64,000 bases of DNA from Paracandidimonas soli (GCF_004342005.1 NZ_SMBX01000001.1:248001-312000); one strand, 5' to 3'. Counted from the first letter of the stretch, positions 8,588 to 18,007 are shown. Notes: generated by a model not told the origin, from the sequence alone. Numbers and translations: made by a program.

Positions 8588-9430
8588 ATGACGCATGAAC
8601 CGGAAGCGGGCGGATTCCCCGGGCGGGCGCCAGGGTTGCATGTGCTCGGGCGCGGCCTGCAGGGCTTGCTGCGGATCGTGCCAGGCAATTGTCCGGTATG
8701 CGGCGTACGCGAGATGGGCGGCATGCTGTGCGGCGTGTGCGAAGGGGCGGCAGTGCGCAGCATGCGCGGCAGTGTGTCGATGGCTGTCGGGGCGCGTCAT
8801 GACGGCGGGAGCGAGCCGGATCTGGTCTATCGCTGTGCGCGCTGCGCCTTGCGTCTGCGGGCGCAGCAGCTGTGCCCGGACTGCACATTGCTGCCGCTGG
8901 CGGTGTCGCGCGTGCTTGCCGCATTCGATTACGACGCCACGGGGAAAGCCCTGGTCAGCCGTTTCAAGCAGGGAAGGCAGTTCCTCTTGTCGAGGGCCTT
9001 GGCGCGGTTGATGACTGCGGAGGTGCGCCGGCACGATGACCGGCTGGAGTCCGTCGCGGGGCATGTGCTGGTCCCGGTCCCCTCGCGCAGGATCTCCGTG
9101 CGCGAGCGCGGATTCAGCCCTGCGGCGGAGCTGGCGCGGTATCTGGCCAGGGACCTGGGCCTGCCGTGCCGGCTGGGCTGGCTGGCGCGTCGCAATGACG
9201 GTCCGCGGCAGACCGGGCTGACGCGGCGCGGGCGTCTTGCGCTGGCGGATATCGATGCCTACGATTGCAAGGCGCTTCCGGGTGGGGCCAGGATCATCCT
9301 GGTCGACGACGTCATGACGACTGGCAGTACGCTGCATCAGGCTGCGACCGCCTTGCGCCAGGCTGGCGCGGTGGATGTGATGGCTGTCGTGCTGGCTCGC
9401 ACGCCTTTGGGCGGTTTTCCGCCGATATGA
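8588..9430 (+). CDS. comF: ComF family phosphoribosyltransferase-like protein
   Basis: A 280-aa ComF protein, slightly longer than the usual 230-250 aa. The N-terminal zinc-binding part has two Cys pairs, CPVCG...CGVC and CARCA...CPDC. The C-terminal phosphoribosyltransferase fold carries the PRPP loop IILVDDVMTTGSTL near residues 236-249. ComF homologues are linked to DNA uptake or purine salvage; the biochemical role is not settled. It is transcribed away from bioC. The stop is followed by a copy of the dispersed repeat. Confidence 0.9.
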   Translation: MTHEPEAGGFPGRAPGLHVLGRGLQGLLRIVPGNCPVCGVREMGGMLCGVCEGAAVRSMRGSVSMAVGARHDGGSEPDLVYRCARCALRLRAQQLCPDCTLLPLAVSRVLAAFDYDATGKALVSRFKQGRQFLLSRALARLMTAEVRRHDDRLESVAGHVLVPVPSRRISVRERGFSPAAELARYLARDLGLPCRLGWLARRNDGPRQTGLTRRGRLALADIDAYDCKALPGGARIILVDDVMTTGSTLHQAATALRQAGAVDVMAVVLARTPLGGFPPI

Positions 9431-9453
9431 GGGATTTTTGCTGCCGTGCGGTG

Positions 9454-9489
9454 GAGCGCAAGTCGAAGGTGTAGCGTGGGGGCCTTTTT
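9454..9489 (+). repeat. Dispersed GC-rich repeat, partial copy C
   Basis: GCAAGTCGAAGGTG followed by TAGCGTGGGGGCC and a T-run. It matches the right half of the copies at 15824-15894 and 55781-55858 with only a few differences; the left half is missing. It lies between comF and the rpoH promoter, in the same orientation as the other copies. Confidence 0.7.
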
Positions 9490-9539
9490 CCTCTCCGAAA
9501 CAGAACTTTTCTCCGATTTTCCGCTCTTACTGTCAGTGG

Positions 9540-9566
9540 TTAGCACTCTGGTTTGTAGAGTGCTAA
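9540..9566 (+). promoter_or_regulatory. CIRCE operator (HrcA site) within the rpoH promoter
   Basis: Perfect match to the CIRCE consensus TTAGCACTC-N9-GAGTGCTAA, arms 9540-9548 and 9558-9566. TTAGCA (9540-9545) and TAATAT (9564-9569), 18 bases apart, read as a sigma-70-type -35/-10 pair overlapping both arms, so bound HrcA would block RNA polymerase. The rpoH start codon is 65 bases downstream. hrcA itself is not in the window. Confidence 0.93.
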
Positions 9567-9630
9567 TATAAGTGGATCAAGATGAGGCAAAGTCTCTCTT
9601 GTGTGCAGGAATTTGAAAGGAACACTATCG

Positions 9631-10515
<885 letters not shown>

Positions 10516-10530
10516 AGCAGGAAACACAAA

Positions 10531-10704
10531 GATACACTTCCTTGTATCGAAATGATTGAACTTCTGGCTTCAGGGTTCGTCGAACGTAGTGCAGGCAGCA
10601 GACGCAACGTCGCGCTTCCTGCCCGTCCGCTTCGGCTTCTCCTCTTCCCCCTCCCTATTGAAGCGGACGTTTACAGGCACCCGGCAAGGGTGCCATTTTT
10701 TTTT
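10531..10704 (+). ncRNA. Candidate structured 3'-UTR small RNA of rpoH
   Basis: The 190 bases after the rpoH stop fold into consecutive stem-loops: GATACA/TGTATC (10531-10548) with loop CTTCCT, GTTC/GAAC around 10577-10587, and a perfect 9-bp stem CGTCCGCTT (10624-10632) / AAGCGGACG (10661-10669) closing a pyrimidine-rich 28-base loop that includes CTTCTCCTCTTCC. A terminator hairpin with nine Ts follows. CU-rich loops complementary to Shine-Dalgarno sequences plus a terminator are hallmarks of regulatory RNAs. A dedicated promoter or processing site is not evident, so this is a candidate only. Confidence 0.4.
10676..10704 (+). terminator. Rho-independent terminator of rpoH
   Basis: Stem GGCACCC (10676-10682) / GGGTGCC (10688-10694), loop GGCAA, followed by A and nine Ts. 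A textbook intrinsic terminator 160 bases after the rpoH stop; it faces the convergent CoA transferase gene ending at 10722. Confidence 0.92.
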
Positions 10705-10721
10705 AGGGAAGGATAAAGCTA

Positions 10722-12176
10722 TTATTCCCGATCACTTAGCCAGACAGGATCGCCATCCCCCAGATTACCCGCGGCAAGCGTCCAGCAGGCGGGCGCTCCT
10801 TCGATGTCGTAAGGCGGCCGCAGGCGGCGTGCCGGCCCCCAGACGGTTTGCTCGATGCTGGCAAGGAAATCGCCCTCATGCGCTTGGCGGACCAGAGCAG
10901 CCTCCCGCAGTCTGGAGGGGCCCAGAGTTGTAAGCATCGCTGCCGTCCGGGCCAGCGACGCCCTTGTCGAGCTGCCCCTGCCTTCGTCGAGCCGGCGTAC
11001 GAGGCCGCGAACGACGGCGGCCGCCAGCATATAGCCGGTGGCGTGGTCCAGCGCCTGTACCGGCAATGGAGTCGGAATGGGCTTGCCCAGTATCTCCATG
11101 CCCGCGTGCGCTATTCCCGAGCTCATTTGCACCAGGCTGTCGAAGCCGCGGCGCGTACGCCACTCGCCGGTCCAGCCGTAGGCGTCCAGGCATGCGTCGA
11201 CAAGCCCGGGGTTGAGTTCGCGCCGCCGCGCCTCGCCCAGGCCCAGCCTTTCCAGGGCGTCGGATCGATAGCCGTGGACCAGCACGTCGGCCTGTCGCAG
11301 CAGGCTTTCAAATGCGCATCGACCGTCGGGCGAGCGCAGATCCAGCCGCGCCCGCCGTTTGCCTGGGGTCACTTCAGGGGCCGCGGCGGGCTCGTCCCAG
11401 TCGATGGGATCGATGCGCAGTACCTCGGCGCCGAAGCTGGCCAGGAAGCGGGTTGCGATCGGTCCTGCAAGAATGCGCGTCAGGTCCAGTACGCGCACGC
11501 CTGCCAATGGGCGATCCGCCTGCGGCACCCATGGAACTGGCTTTGACGTCTTTTCGAACGAGTGGATGGCAAGCAGCGGTTCGGCCTGGACCGCCTGGCC
11601 CTGCGGATGATTTGCCCAGGCCTCCTGGCTGCGCATTTCCGCGGCACATCCGCCTTCGGCGATGACGCGCGCCTCAAGTTCACGGGCGCGGGTTTCCCGC
11701 ACCCGGGCAGCGACCATTTCCCTGGTCACGGCCTCCGGCTGGGCGAATCCCAGCGCCCTGAGGGCGGCCTGCCTGTGCAGGGGAGCGTTGGTATGCAGCC
11801 TGATCCAGCCATCGCTGGTTGCGTAGTCGCCGGCGATCGGGTCCCTGACCGGGGGCAGGTTCCAGCCTACCGGATAGATCGACCGGTCGAACCACAGGGA
11901 AGCCAGCTCCCGATCGATCCGTATGCGGGATGGGGCGCCGGTGCGCCTGGACCGCAATGTGCCGACGGCCAATGATGCGGCGCCGATACTGGCGGTCGCG
12001 AGGTCCGTCACGGCGAAAACGGAAGGCAGTTCGCCTGCGCCGGTCACCTGGATATCGGCCGATGCATCGACCGGCAGATCCAGGGAGGACAGGATTTCGC
12101 GCAGCATGGCGGCGCCTTCCTCCTTGAATCCGGCGTGTTCGAGATCCAGCTTGTCTGTTGCGGCGTCTGTTGTCAT
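10722..12176 (-). CDS. CaiB/BaiF-type (class III) CoA transferase
   Basis: A 484-aa member of the family III CoA transferases, longer than the usual 380-410 aa because of an N-terminal extension. The core shows VRVLDLTRILAGPIATRFLASFGAEVLRID, VLVHGYRSDALERLG, and RRGFDSLVQMSSGIAH, where the Asp is the expected catalytic residue. It transfers CoA between carboxylic acids; the substrate is not deducible. I chose the ATG at 12176 (MTTDAATDK), where similarity-like sequence begins; there is no strong ribosome binding site. A DUF488 gene lies 64 bases upstream on the same strand, possibly in one transcript. Confidence 0.85.
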   Translation of the reverse strand: MTTDAATDKLDLEHAGFKEEGAAMLREILSSLDLPVDASADIQVTGAGELPSVFAVTDLATASIGAASLAVGTLRSRRTGAPSRIRIDRELASLWFDRSIYPVGWNLPPVRDPIAGDYATSDGWIRLHTNAPLHRQAALRALGFAQPEAVTREMVAARVRETRARELEARVIAEGGCAAEMRSQEAWANHPQGQAVQAEPLLAIHSFEKTSKPVPWVPQADRPLAGVRVLDLTRILAGPIATRFLASFGAEVLRIDPIDWDEPAAAPEVTPGKRRARLDLRSPDGRCAFESLLRQADVLVHGYRSDALERLGLGEARRRELNPGLVDACLDAYGWTGEWRTRRGFDSLVQMSSGIAHAGMEILGKPIPTPLPVQALDHATGYMLAAAVVRGLVRRLDEGRGSSTRASLARTAAMLTTLGPSRLREAALVRQAHEGDFLASIEQTVWGPARRLRPPYDIEGAPACWTLAAGNLGDGDPVWLSDRE

Positions 12177-12240
12177 CGTTGTTTCTGAACGGCGTGTGGG
12201 AGGAAGGGTATGTGCTGTACGCCGGCTAAGGCTTCGAAGG

Positions 12241-12684
12241 CTAGCGCAAATGCTTGTGGTCCAGATGGGCATGGCAGGCCGGCGAGCTGGGTTCGCGGTC
12301 CGCGCATGCCTCGTCTTCGGCCTGCAGCGCGTTCTGTATGGCCTGTACCAGCACATTCAGATATGAGCTTTGTGGATCGTGCGTGGCTGTCAGCAGCTGC
12401 AGCGGGCCGGATCTGGCGTATTTCATCAAAGGTATCAGGCAGTCCGGGTCGGCCTGCAGCTGCTTCAGGTATTTCTTGAAGAAGGGGTCGCGCTTCAGCG
12501 TGCCATCGTGGAAAGCCTTGCGCAGCGCCGGCTCCGGACTGGCATCGCGGTACCAGACGATGTCGCCCAGGTCTGTCTTGCGCAGCCCGCGTGGCCACAG
12601 GCGATCTGCCAGCACGCGGGTTCCGCGCGAAGACGGTTCGTCGACGGCTTCGCGGATGCCGCCGATTGAAACGGAATAAGGCAT
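12241..12684 (-). CDS. DUF488 family protein (YeaO-like)
   Basis: A 147-aa protein of the DUF488 family. Diagnostic parts are RVLADRLWPRGL, the aspartates of DIVWYRDASP, and LLTATHDPQSSYLNVL. The family has no agreed function. The ATG at 12684 follows GGGAG at good spacing. The C-terminus ends in a His-rich tail (ACHAHLDHKHLR), a possible metal-binding feature. It precedes the CoA transferase gene on the same strand. Confidence 0.85.
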   Translation of the reverse strand: MPYSVSIGGIREAVDEPSSRGTRVLADRLWPRGLRKTDLGDIVWYRDASPEPALRKAFHDGTLKRDPFFKKYLKQLQADPDCLIPLMKYARSGPLQLLTATHDPQSSYLNVLVQAIQNALQAEDEACADREPSSPACHAHLDHKHLR

Positions 12685-12882
12685 GGCTGTACTCCCTTGC
12701 AATGATGACGCGCCAGGGAACGGAAGCGCCGATGCACCGGCGTTTTGCGTCTACGGATAAGTCGAGTTTAGTCCCGAATACCGTTGTCCGGAAGCACAGG
12801 GCATTTGTATGGCAGGCGCTTTGGGGTACGATGTAGCAGCCGTGAAGATGGAAAGCAAAAACAGCACATAAGGAGAAGAGGC

Positions 12883-13119
12883 ATGTTCTATATCTACCAG
12901 GTCCTGGCGGTGATCCTGATTGCCGTTTCGGTTGCCGCCTATGCCGGCGATCGGCGTACAGGCATCTTGATCGCTTCGCTGATATCCGTTGTATGCGCGG
13001 CGATCACGATCGCTACGCATGCATGGTGGCCCCTGGTCGTGGGCGCCGCGGTGTATTTTGCGACGCAAGCCGTGCAGCGGGACGACTACGCGGCCACGGC
13101 GTCTTCCCATTCGCACTGA
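12883..13119 (+). CDS. Small two-helix inner-membrane protein
   Basis: A 78-aa protein with an excellent AAGGAGAAGAGG site before the ATG at 12883. Residues about 3-20 and 26-55 are strongly hydrophobic, suggesting two or three membrane helices, and the short tail RDDYAATASSHSH is polar. I do not recognise a family. A longer in-frame reading from 12784 has no ribosome binding site. It converges on the porin gene with a stem-loop in between. Confidence 0.7.
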   Translation: MFYIYQVLAVILIAVSVAAYAGDRRTGILIASLISVVCAAITIATHAWWPLVVGAAVYFATQAVQRDDYAATASSHSH

Positions 13120-13125
13120 AGCATG

Positions 13126-13144
13126 GCAGGGCATCCCGCCCTGC
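13126..13144. terminator. Stem-loop between convergent genes
   Basis: Perfect 7-bp stem GCAGGGC (13126-13132) / GCCCTGC (13138-13144) with loop ATCCC, lying between the ends of the small membrane protein and the porin. No T-run on either side, so termination strength is uncertain. Confidence 0.45.
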
Positions 13145-13152
13145 GCCCTCTG

Positions 13153-13926
13153 CTAGAAACTCTTGCTCAGCGATAGCAAGACGGTGGATCGTCCTGTGTA
13201 TTTCCCTTTCGTATTGCTGTAGACGTCGCGATCGGCATTGGTATCGATGTAGGCCAGGGTTGTGCTGAATCCGTGACCCCAGTCCTTGCTGATGCCCAGC
13301 GACCAGTCGGTGTACGAGCCGTCGTCCAGATTCCTGACTTTCTGGTAGCCCACATGCGCGTCGAGCGTGGTGCCCCAGACGCCGGTTTCAAAACTAGCTG
13401 ACAAGTCATAGTATTGACTGTTCTTGCTGTCGGGAACGCCGAACAGATTGGTGAACGCATGGGAGTATTTGAAGCTGAAGGGGCCGTATCCCAGGCCCAG
13501 ATAGGCTTCGGTCGTATATGGGCGTGTGTACCCGCCCGGATAGCTGCCTGGATAGTAGTATTCCAGCACGCCGATGTCATAGGTCAGGTCTCGCCAAAGC
13601 GTGCCGGCATACCCCGCATAAAAATCCATTTCGACCGCCGCCGATACATCGGGGTCGGAATCATCCAGCCAACTGATGCTTGAATTCCAGTTGCCGATAT
13701 AAAAGCCGCTTGAATGCACGAGATCGAAGCCGCCTTGCACGGCCGGCTTATTATTGGTTTGCATGATGCCGCGATAACGATACTGGCTGACCAGGGACAG
13801 ATTCGCGCTGGCCGTGAAGTCGGAGGCCTGGGCCTCATCGGTGCTTTGCGCGACGGCGGGCGCTGGAATCGATGCACTCATCATCAAGGCGAACACGCCG
13901 GCCGCGGCATGGCGCTTGTTCATCAT
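13153..13926 (-). CDS. TorF-family putative porin
   Basis: A 257-aa outer-membrane beta-barrel protein. A signal peptide runs to about residue 27 (PAPAVAQS). The mature part has alternating hydrophobic strands, the N-terminal motif SLVSQYRYRGIMQTNNKPAVQGG of TIGR02001 (TorF) proteins, and a terminal aromatic residue (SLSKSF) typical for insertion by the BAM complex. Two adjacent ATGs (13926 and 13923) follow GGGAGG; the second has better spacing. Family members are suggested to act as general or specific porins; the substrate is unknown. Confidence 0.85.
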   Translation of the reverse strand: MMNKRHAAAGVFALMMSASIPAPAVAQSTDEAQASDFTASANLSLVSQYRYRGIMQTNNKPAVQGGFDLVHSSGFYIGNWNSSISWLDDSDPDVSAAVEMDFYAGYAGTLWRDLTYDIGVLEYYYPGSYPGGYTRPYTTEAYLGLGYGPFSFKYSHAFTNLFGVPDSKNSQYYDLSASFETGVWGTTLDAHVGYQKVRNLDDGSYTDWSLGISKDWGHGFSTTLAYIDTNADRDVYSNTKGKYTGRSTVLLSLSKSF

Positions 13927-14398
13927 GCCTCCCGCACGCTTTGCTATGTGGGAGGTGGTCGTGAAAGGTATAGAACCGGCGAAATGCGTACACATGGATC
14001 AGGCTCCTGAACGAAGTATTGGGTGTCGCCCCGGCCTGTAACTACCAGCGATGAGTTGCGGCAGGGGCGCCGCAATGGGCTGCCATCAACGCATTGCGAC
14101 TCATCATTCGGTGTTAGGCAAAATGCGGGCCAGCTTTTTCCGGCCGAGTCGAAGGCCGGTCCGGCGCTGCCGCCCGGGAATGTTGCCGTTCCGGAGCGCA
14201 GACATGGTCTATGGTGGTGCGGGCCGCACAGCTGCGGGGCGGAATGTGTCGCCATACCGTGGCGCGATCAGGGCCAGTCTCGCCCGGCCCGCATGGGCAT
14301 ATCGACGGGCGGTCGGAACAAAAAGGCCCTTGCTGTGCAAGGGCCTTGATGCATCCGTTTGGGAGCTGGGCGATCGTCTGAACCAGCCTGAATCTATC
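13927..14398. other. Non-coding interval between porin and cyoE
   Basis: About 470 bases with no convincing gene in any frame. It holds the porin leader on the right side of 13926, a nested inverted repeat at 14050-14105 (outer GATGAGT/ACTCATC, inner TTGCGGC/GCCGCAA), and the terminator of the haem-synthesis operon at 14318-14347. The remainder shows nothing I can interpret. Confidence 0.5.
14318..14347 (-). terminator. Rho-independent terminator of the ctaA-cyoE operon
   Basis: Perfect 11-bp stem AAGGCCCTTGC (14323-14333) / GCAAGGGCCTT (14337-14347) with loop TGT. The A-run at 14320-14324 gives a U-tract on the minus strand. It lies about 50 bases past the cyoE stop. Confidence 0.88.
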
Positions 14399-15289
14399 TC
14401 AGATCAGCTGCGTCCAGTGATCCACCAGCAGGGCCAGGAACAGCAGCGCCAGATAGATGATGGAGAACCGGAACAGCCTGCGCGACTGCTCGTCGGAATA
14501 GGCGCGGTAGAGCAGCCACGAATGCCAGATGAAGCGCCCGTTGAGCGCCAGGGCGGCCGCAAGGTACAGCGGCCCGCTCATGCGTATGACGAACGGCAGC
14601 AGGGATGCCGCCAGCAGGGCGAATGAATACAGCAGGATATGCAGGCGGGTAAACTGCTTGCCGTGCGTGACCGGCAGCATGGGCAGGCCGGATTTGACGT
14701 AGTCGTGGCTGCGGTACAGGGCAAGCGCCCAGAAGTGAGGCGGCGTCCAGATGAAGATGATCAGCACCAGGATCCAGGCCTCCGCCGTGACCGCGTTGGC
14801 GATGGCAGCCCAGCCCAGGGCGGGCGGCATGGCGCCCGACAGGCCGCCGATGACGATGTTCTGCGGCGTCAGCGGCTTCAGGATCATCGTATAGATGATG
14901 GCATAGCCGATGAAGGTGGCGAAGGTCAGCCACATGGTCAGCGGATTGACCCAGTAGTACAGCACCAGCATGCCCAGGCCGCCCAGCAGGCCCGACATCA
15001 GGATGACCTGTGTATTGGTAATGGTGCCTCGCGCCGTGGCGCGGCGCGCCGTGCGCAGCATGCGGGCGTCGATTTCCTGCTCGATCAGGCAGTTCACCGC
15101 GAAAGCGGCGGCGGCCAGCAGCCAGATGCCGAGCGTCGCGGCGGCGACGATGCGCAGGTCGGGCAGGCCGGGACTGGCAAGAAACATGCCGATGACGGCG
15201 CAGAAGACGGCAAGCTGCGTGACGCGCGGCTTGGTCAGGACCAGATACTGGCGCAGCAGGGGCGCCTGGCTTGCGTGTGCGGTGGTCAT
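14399..15289 (-). CDS. cyoE: Haem O synthase (protoheme IX farnesyltransferase)
   Basis: A 296-aa UbiA-type prenyltransferase with about seven to nine membrane helices. It attaches farnesyl to haem B to make haem O for the terminal oxidase. The first Asp-rich region appears as [19 protein letters not shown], with [10 protein letters not shown] at the N-terminus and [10 protein letters not shown] in the later half, all typical of CyoE/CtaB. The start overlaps the ctaA stop by 4 bases (ATGA-type), so it is coupled to ctaA, whose product converts haem O to haem A. Confidence 0.95.
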   Translation of the reverse strand: MTTAHASQAPLLRQYLVLTKPRVTQLAVFCAVIGMFLASPGLPDLRIVAAATLGIWLLAAAAFAVNCLIEQEIDARMLRTARRATARGTITNTQVILMSGLLGGLGMLVLYYWVNPLTMWLTFATFIGYAIIYTMILKPLTPQNIVIGGLSGAMPPALGWAAIANAVTAEAWILVLIIFIWTPPHFWALALYRSHDYVKSGLPMLPVTHGKQFTRLHILLYSFALLAASLLPFVIRMSGPLYLAAALALNGRFIWHSWLLYRAYSDEQSRRLFRFSIIYLALLFLALLVDHWTQLI

Positions 15290-16380
15290 GATGGCTTCCT
15301 GGATGTATCGTCGATGCGGGCAAGGCGCACCAGCAATGTCGTGCAGGCCAGCACCAGGCCGGCCGCGCCTCCATTATGCAGCACTGCGATCAATAGAGGC
15401 CACTGGAAGAAAATGGTCGTCAGGCCTGTGAACAGTTGCGCCAGCAGCAGCGCCAGCAGCAGGTTGGCCGGGCCGCGCAGGCCTTCGTGCCGGCGCAGCC
15501 TCCAGGCCAGCAGGCCGAGCCAGGCGAAGACGAAAAAGGCGAAGTTGCGATGCACCCAGTGGATAGCGGTCAGGGCCTGCTGGGAAATCATCTCGCCCGT
15601 GGGCAGTTCTCCGAGCGCGCGGATCAGCGAGAAGCCGCCGTGAAAATCCATCTGGGGCACCCACTGGCCGTGGCAGGTGGGGAAATCCATGCAGGCCAGC
15701 GCTGCGTAATTGGTGCTGACCCAGCCGCCCAGCGCAATCTGCGTGAACAGCAGCAGCAGGCCGATGGCGGTCCATGGCTTCAGGCTTGCCGCGCTTTTGT
15801 CCAGCGGCGCGTGCTGTTTTCCACCGCCGGGCCGCCCCAAGGTGGAAAGCGCCTCCTCGGGAGGCAGCAAGCCGGAGGCGCAGCGTGGAGGTATTTGCTC
15901 GCGCGCCGCCAGCCAGGTCATCAGCGCCAGCAGCAGCATGCCGCCCAGCAGGTGCGTCGTCACGATGATGGGCATGAGCTTGTGTGTGACGGTCCACGCG
16001 CCGAACGCTCCCTGGATGCAGACGGCGATCAGGGTGACGGTTGCGAGCCGCGGCGTGTTGCCCAGGACACCCCGGTATCGCCAGGCCATGTAGGTGATGC
16101 CGATGATCATCATGCCCAGCAGCGACCCCGCATAGCGGTGGATCATCTCGATCCAGGCCTTGGAGAAGCTGACGGGCCCATAGGGCATCTCGGCCAGGGC
16201 CTGGGAAATGTGGGAGCTGGCGCCGAAAGGAGAGAGCTTGCCGTAGCAGCCGGGCCAGTCCGGGCAGCCCAGGCCCGAATCGGTCAGGCGTACGAATGCG
16301 CCGAACATGATCAGGTCCAGCGTCAGGAACCACGTCAGGAAAACCAGGCGGCGGTAGCGGGAAATGGTACGGGCACTCAT
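15286..16380 (-). CDS. ctaA: Haem A synthase CtaA/COX15 with repeat-derived insert
   Basis: A 364-aa COX15/CtaA protein with eight predicted membrane helices. It oxidises haem O to haem A. Conserved His-containing helices are visible ([38 protein letters not shown]), as is the extracellular [16 protein letters not shown]. Between helices four and five, residues about 163-192 (start [17 protein letters not shown]) are the translation of a dispersed repeat, see 15824-15894. The insert keeps the frame and falls in a loop, so the enzyme may stay active. The gene lies in the minus-strand series SURF1-SCO-ctaA-cyoE. Confidence 0.95.
   Translation of the reverse strand: MSARTISRYRRLVFLTWFLTLDLIMFGAFVRLTDSGLGCPDWPGCYGKLSPFGASSHISQALAEMPYGPVSFSKAWIEMIHRYAGSLLGMMIIGITYMAWRYRGVLGNTPRLATVTLIAVCIQGAFGAWTVTHKLMPIIVTTHLLGGMLLLALMTWLAAREQIPPRCASGLLPPEEALSTLGRPGGGKQHAPLDKSAASLKPWTAIGLLLLFTQIALGGWVSTNYAALACMDFPTCHGQWVPQMDFHGGFSLIRALGELPTGEMISQQALTAIHWVHRNFAFFVFAWLGLLAWRLRRHEGLRGPANLLLALLLAQLFTGLTTIFFQWPLLIAVLHNGGAAGLVLACTTLLVRLARIDDTSRKPS
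15824..15894 (+). repeat. Dispersed GC-rich repeat, copy A, inside ctaA
   Basis: Begins CCGCCGGGCCGCC, continues with GCGCCTCCTCGGGAGGCAGC and ends AAGCCGGAGGCGCAGCG then TGGAGGTATTT. It aligns along its whole length with the intergenic copy at 55781-55858 and, in its right half, with 9454-9489. It is antisense to ctaA and is translated as part of it. Confidence 0.75.
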
Positions 16381-16467
16381 GCTGCTTCAGTGATGGTTTG
16401 GCCGGCCTTGCCGAGACGGCGTAATGGCACAGTGTAAGTCAGGAAACGGGGTTGGATGCGCAAGGAC

Positions 16468-17103
16468 TCAACCGATACGGGAACTGAACAGCAGCTTGGA
16501 GAGATCCTTGCGCACTTTGATCGGGTCGGCGTCGGGAGGGAATTCCAGCATCAGATTGCCCAGGGGGTCGATGATCCACATGGGGGCTTGCAGCGCGGCG
16601 TCCTGCTTGTCGGCTGGCGTTCCCGGCGCGAGGAATTCGGCGAGCTGGGCGGGATCCGCGCGCAGGAAGAGATTGCCCCGGTAGGCTTCGAGTACGTTCT
16701 CCGGGACGACCGCATCGTCGGTGATGAACCAGACGCGCTTGATCCTTTCGACGTTCTTGCCCTGGCTGGCGTGCGAATTGCGCAGGATGAACAGCTTGCG
16801 GGCGCAGGCTTCCGGGCAGGCGGCCTGGTCGGCGCTGACCAGCAGCCATTGTCCGCGCAAGGATTGCAGGTCGAACGGCTCGCCGTCCAGCGTGGTCAGC
16901 TTCAGCTGGCTGGCGGCGGGAACGGGGCGCTGCGGCTGCAGGATCGCGCCGTAGTTGGTGTTTTCCGTGGGGCGCAAGCCCAGCGCGGGCACGTAATAGG
17001 CCAGCAAGGCAAAGATCAGGGGCGCCAGGCAGGCAAGCGCCAGCACTATCAGCGGGCGTATCGAACGAGGCTTGCCTGAAGGGTTGGGGCGGCTTGATGG
17101 CAC
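16468..17103 (-). CDS. SCO1/SenC-like cytochrome oxidase assembly protein
   Basis: A 211-aa membrane-anchored thioredoxin-fold protein. An N-terminal helix (residues about 18-40) is followed by LTTLDGEPFDLQSLRGQWLLV, the typical SCO/AhpC start. The copper-site motif is degenerate: C-P-E-A-C (QAACPEACARK) in place of CxxxCP. Proteins of this type occupy this place in Burkholderiales oxidase clusters and probably act in CuA or thiol handling of subunit II. It lies between SURF1 and ctaA on the same strand. Confidence 0.82.
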   Translation of the reverse strand: MPSSRPNPSGKPRSIRPLIVLALACLAPLIFALLAYYVPALGLRPTENTNYGAILQPQRPVPAASQLKLTTLDGEPFDLQSLRGQWLLVSADQAACPEACARKLFILRNSHASQGKNVERIKRVWFITDDAVVPENVLEAYRGNLFLRADPAQLAEFLAPGTPADKQDAALQAPMWIIDPLGNLMLEFPPDADPIKVRKDLSKLLFSSRIG

Positions 17104-17155
17104 GATGGATATCCTATGAGTCTCGATGTGTATATTCGTCTGGCGGGTCTGTGTT

Positions 17156-17962
17156 TCATGGGCGGCGCCGGCGCAGCGCGCGCCAGGCGATCACCAGGAA
17201 GGCACCGGCGGCAATGGCTGCGAAACCGAACCACTGTAAGGCATAGCCGGTATTCTTGTCCGCGTCCAGCGTCGGTTCGGCCCATTCCCGTACCAGCTTG
17301 TCGTCCGGCAGAGAGGCCTCCTGCGCCTGTTGCACGATGGCGGGCAGCAGTGCAAGTCCTGTCGCCGCGGCATAGTCGTCCAGCGCCAGATTGGTCACGA
17401 CCGGCAGGGGTGATGCCGGATCGGGCAGGGTGGAGGGCAGCGGGTTGGTGCTTCTCCTGTCGGAAACGGACCAGAGTTCGTACATGCGGGGAATGCGCGA
17501 CAGTAGTTGTCCCTGGATGCGCTGGAGGCCTTGAGGCGCTAGCAGATCGTCCGCGGGTGGATGTCCGGCGCCGGGCTGCCCCTGGTCGGAAAAGACACGT
17601 GGGAGCCAGCCGCGCAGGACCAGAACGGCGCGCTCGGGTTGCGACGACAGCACCAGCGGCGTGGCGACCCAATAGCCGGGCCGGCCTGCGTGATTGCGGT
17701 TGTCGAGCAGCACGGTCAGGTCGTTGCGCCAATGGCCTTGCAGGCTGGCGGGGCGCCAGTCGCGCAGCTCGCGCGCGGAGGTGCTGGCGGTCAGCTCCAG
17801 CGGCGGGCTGGCGCGGCCCTGCTCCATGACGCGCTGCGTTTCGCGGCGCTGTTCGGCGCGCTCCAACTGCCAGTTCCCCAGCGATACGCAGACTGTGGCA
17901 ACCAGGCCCAGGAGAACCAGGGCTGCGATCGTGCTGCGTGTGCGTGGTTTAGAGGAGTTCAT
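17156..17962 (-). CDS. SURF1 family cytochrome oxidase biogenesis protein
   Basis: A 268-aa SURF1 protein with one helix near each end (about residues 12-30 and 242-262) around a periplasmic domain. Diagnostic parts are LGNWQLERAEQR, LDNRNHAGRPGYWVATPLVL, VLRGWLPR and the C-terminal NTGYALQWFGFA. SURF1 assists haem A insertion into oxidase subunit I. It is the first gene of the series leading to cyoE, and is divergent from the DUF2909 gene with only 45 bases between starts. Confidence 0.92.
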   Translation of the reverse strand: MNSSKPRTRSTIAALVLLGLVATVCVSLGNWQLERAEQRRETQRVMEQGRASPPLELTASTSARELRDWRPASLQGHWRNDLTVLLDNRNHAGRPGYWVATPLVLSSQPERAVLVLRGWLPRVFSDQGQPGAGHPPADDLLAPQGLQRIQGQLLSRIPRMYELWSVSDRRSTNPLPSTLPDPASPLPVVTNLALDDYAAATGLALLPAIVQQAQEASLPDDKLVREWAEPTLDADKNTGYALQWFGFAAIAAGAFLVIAWRALRRRRP

Positions 17963-18007
17963 CTAAGTGCGATAATGCCTGAATAACGACAACGGAGGAT
18001 TTAAAGC

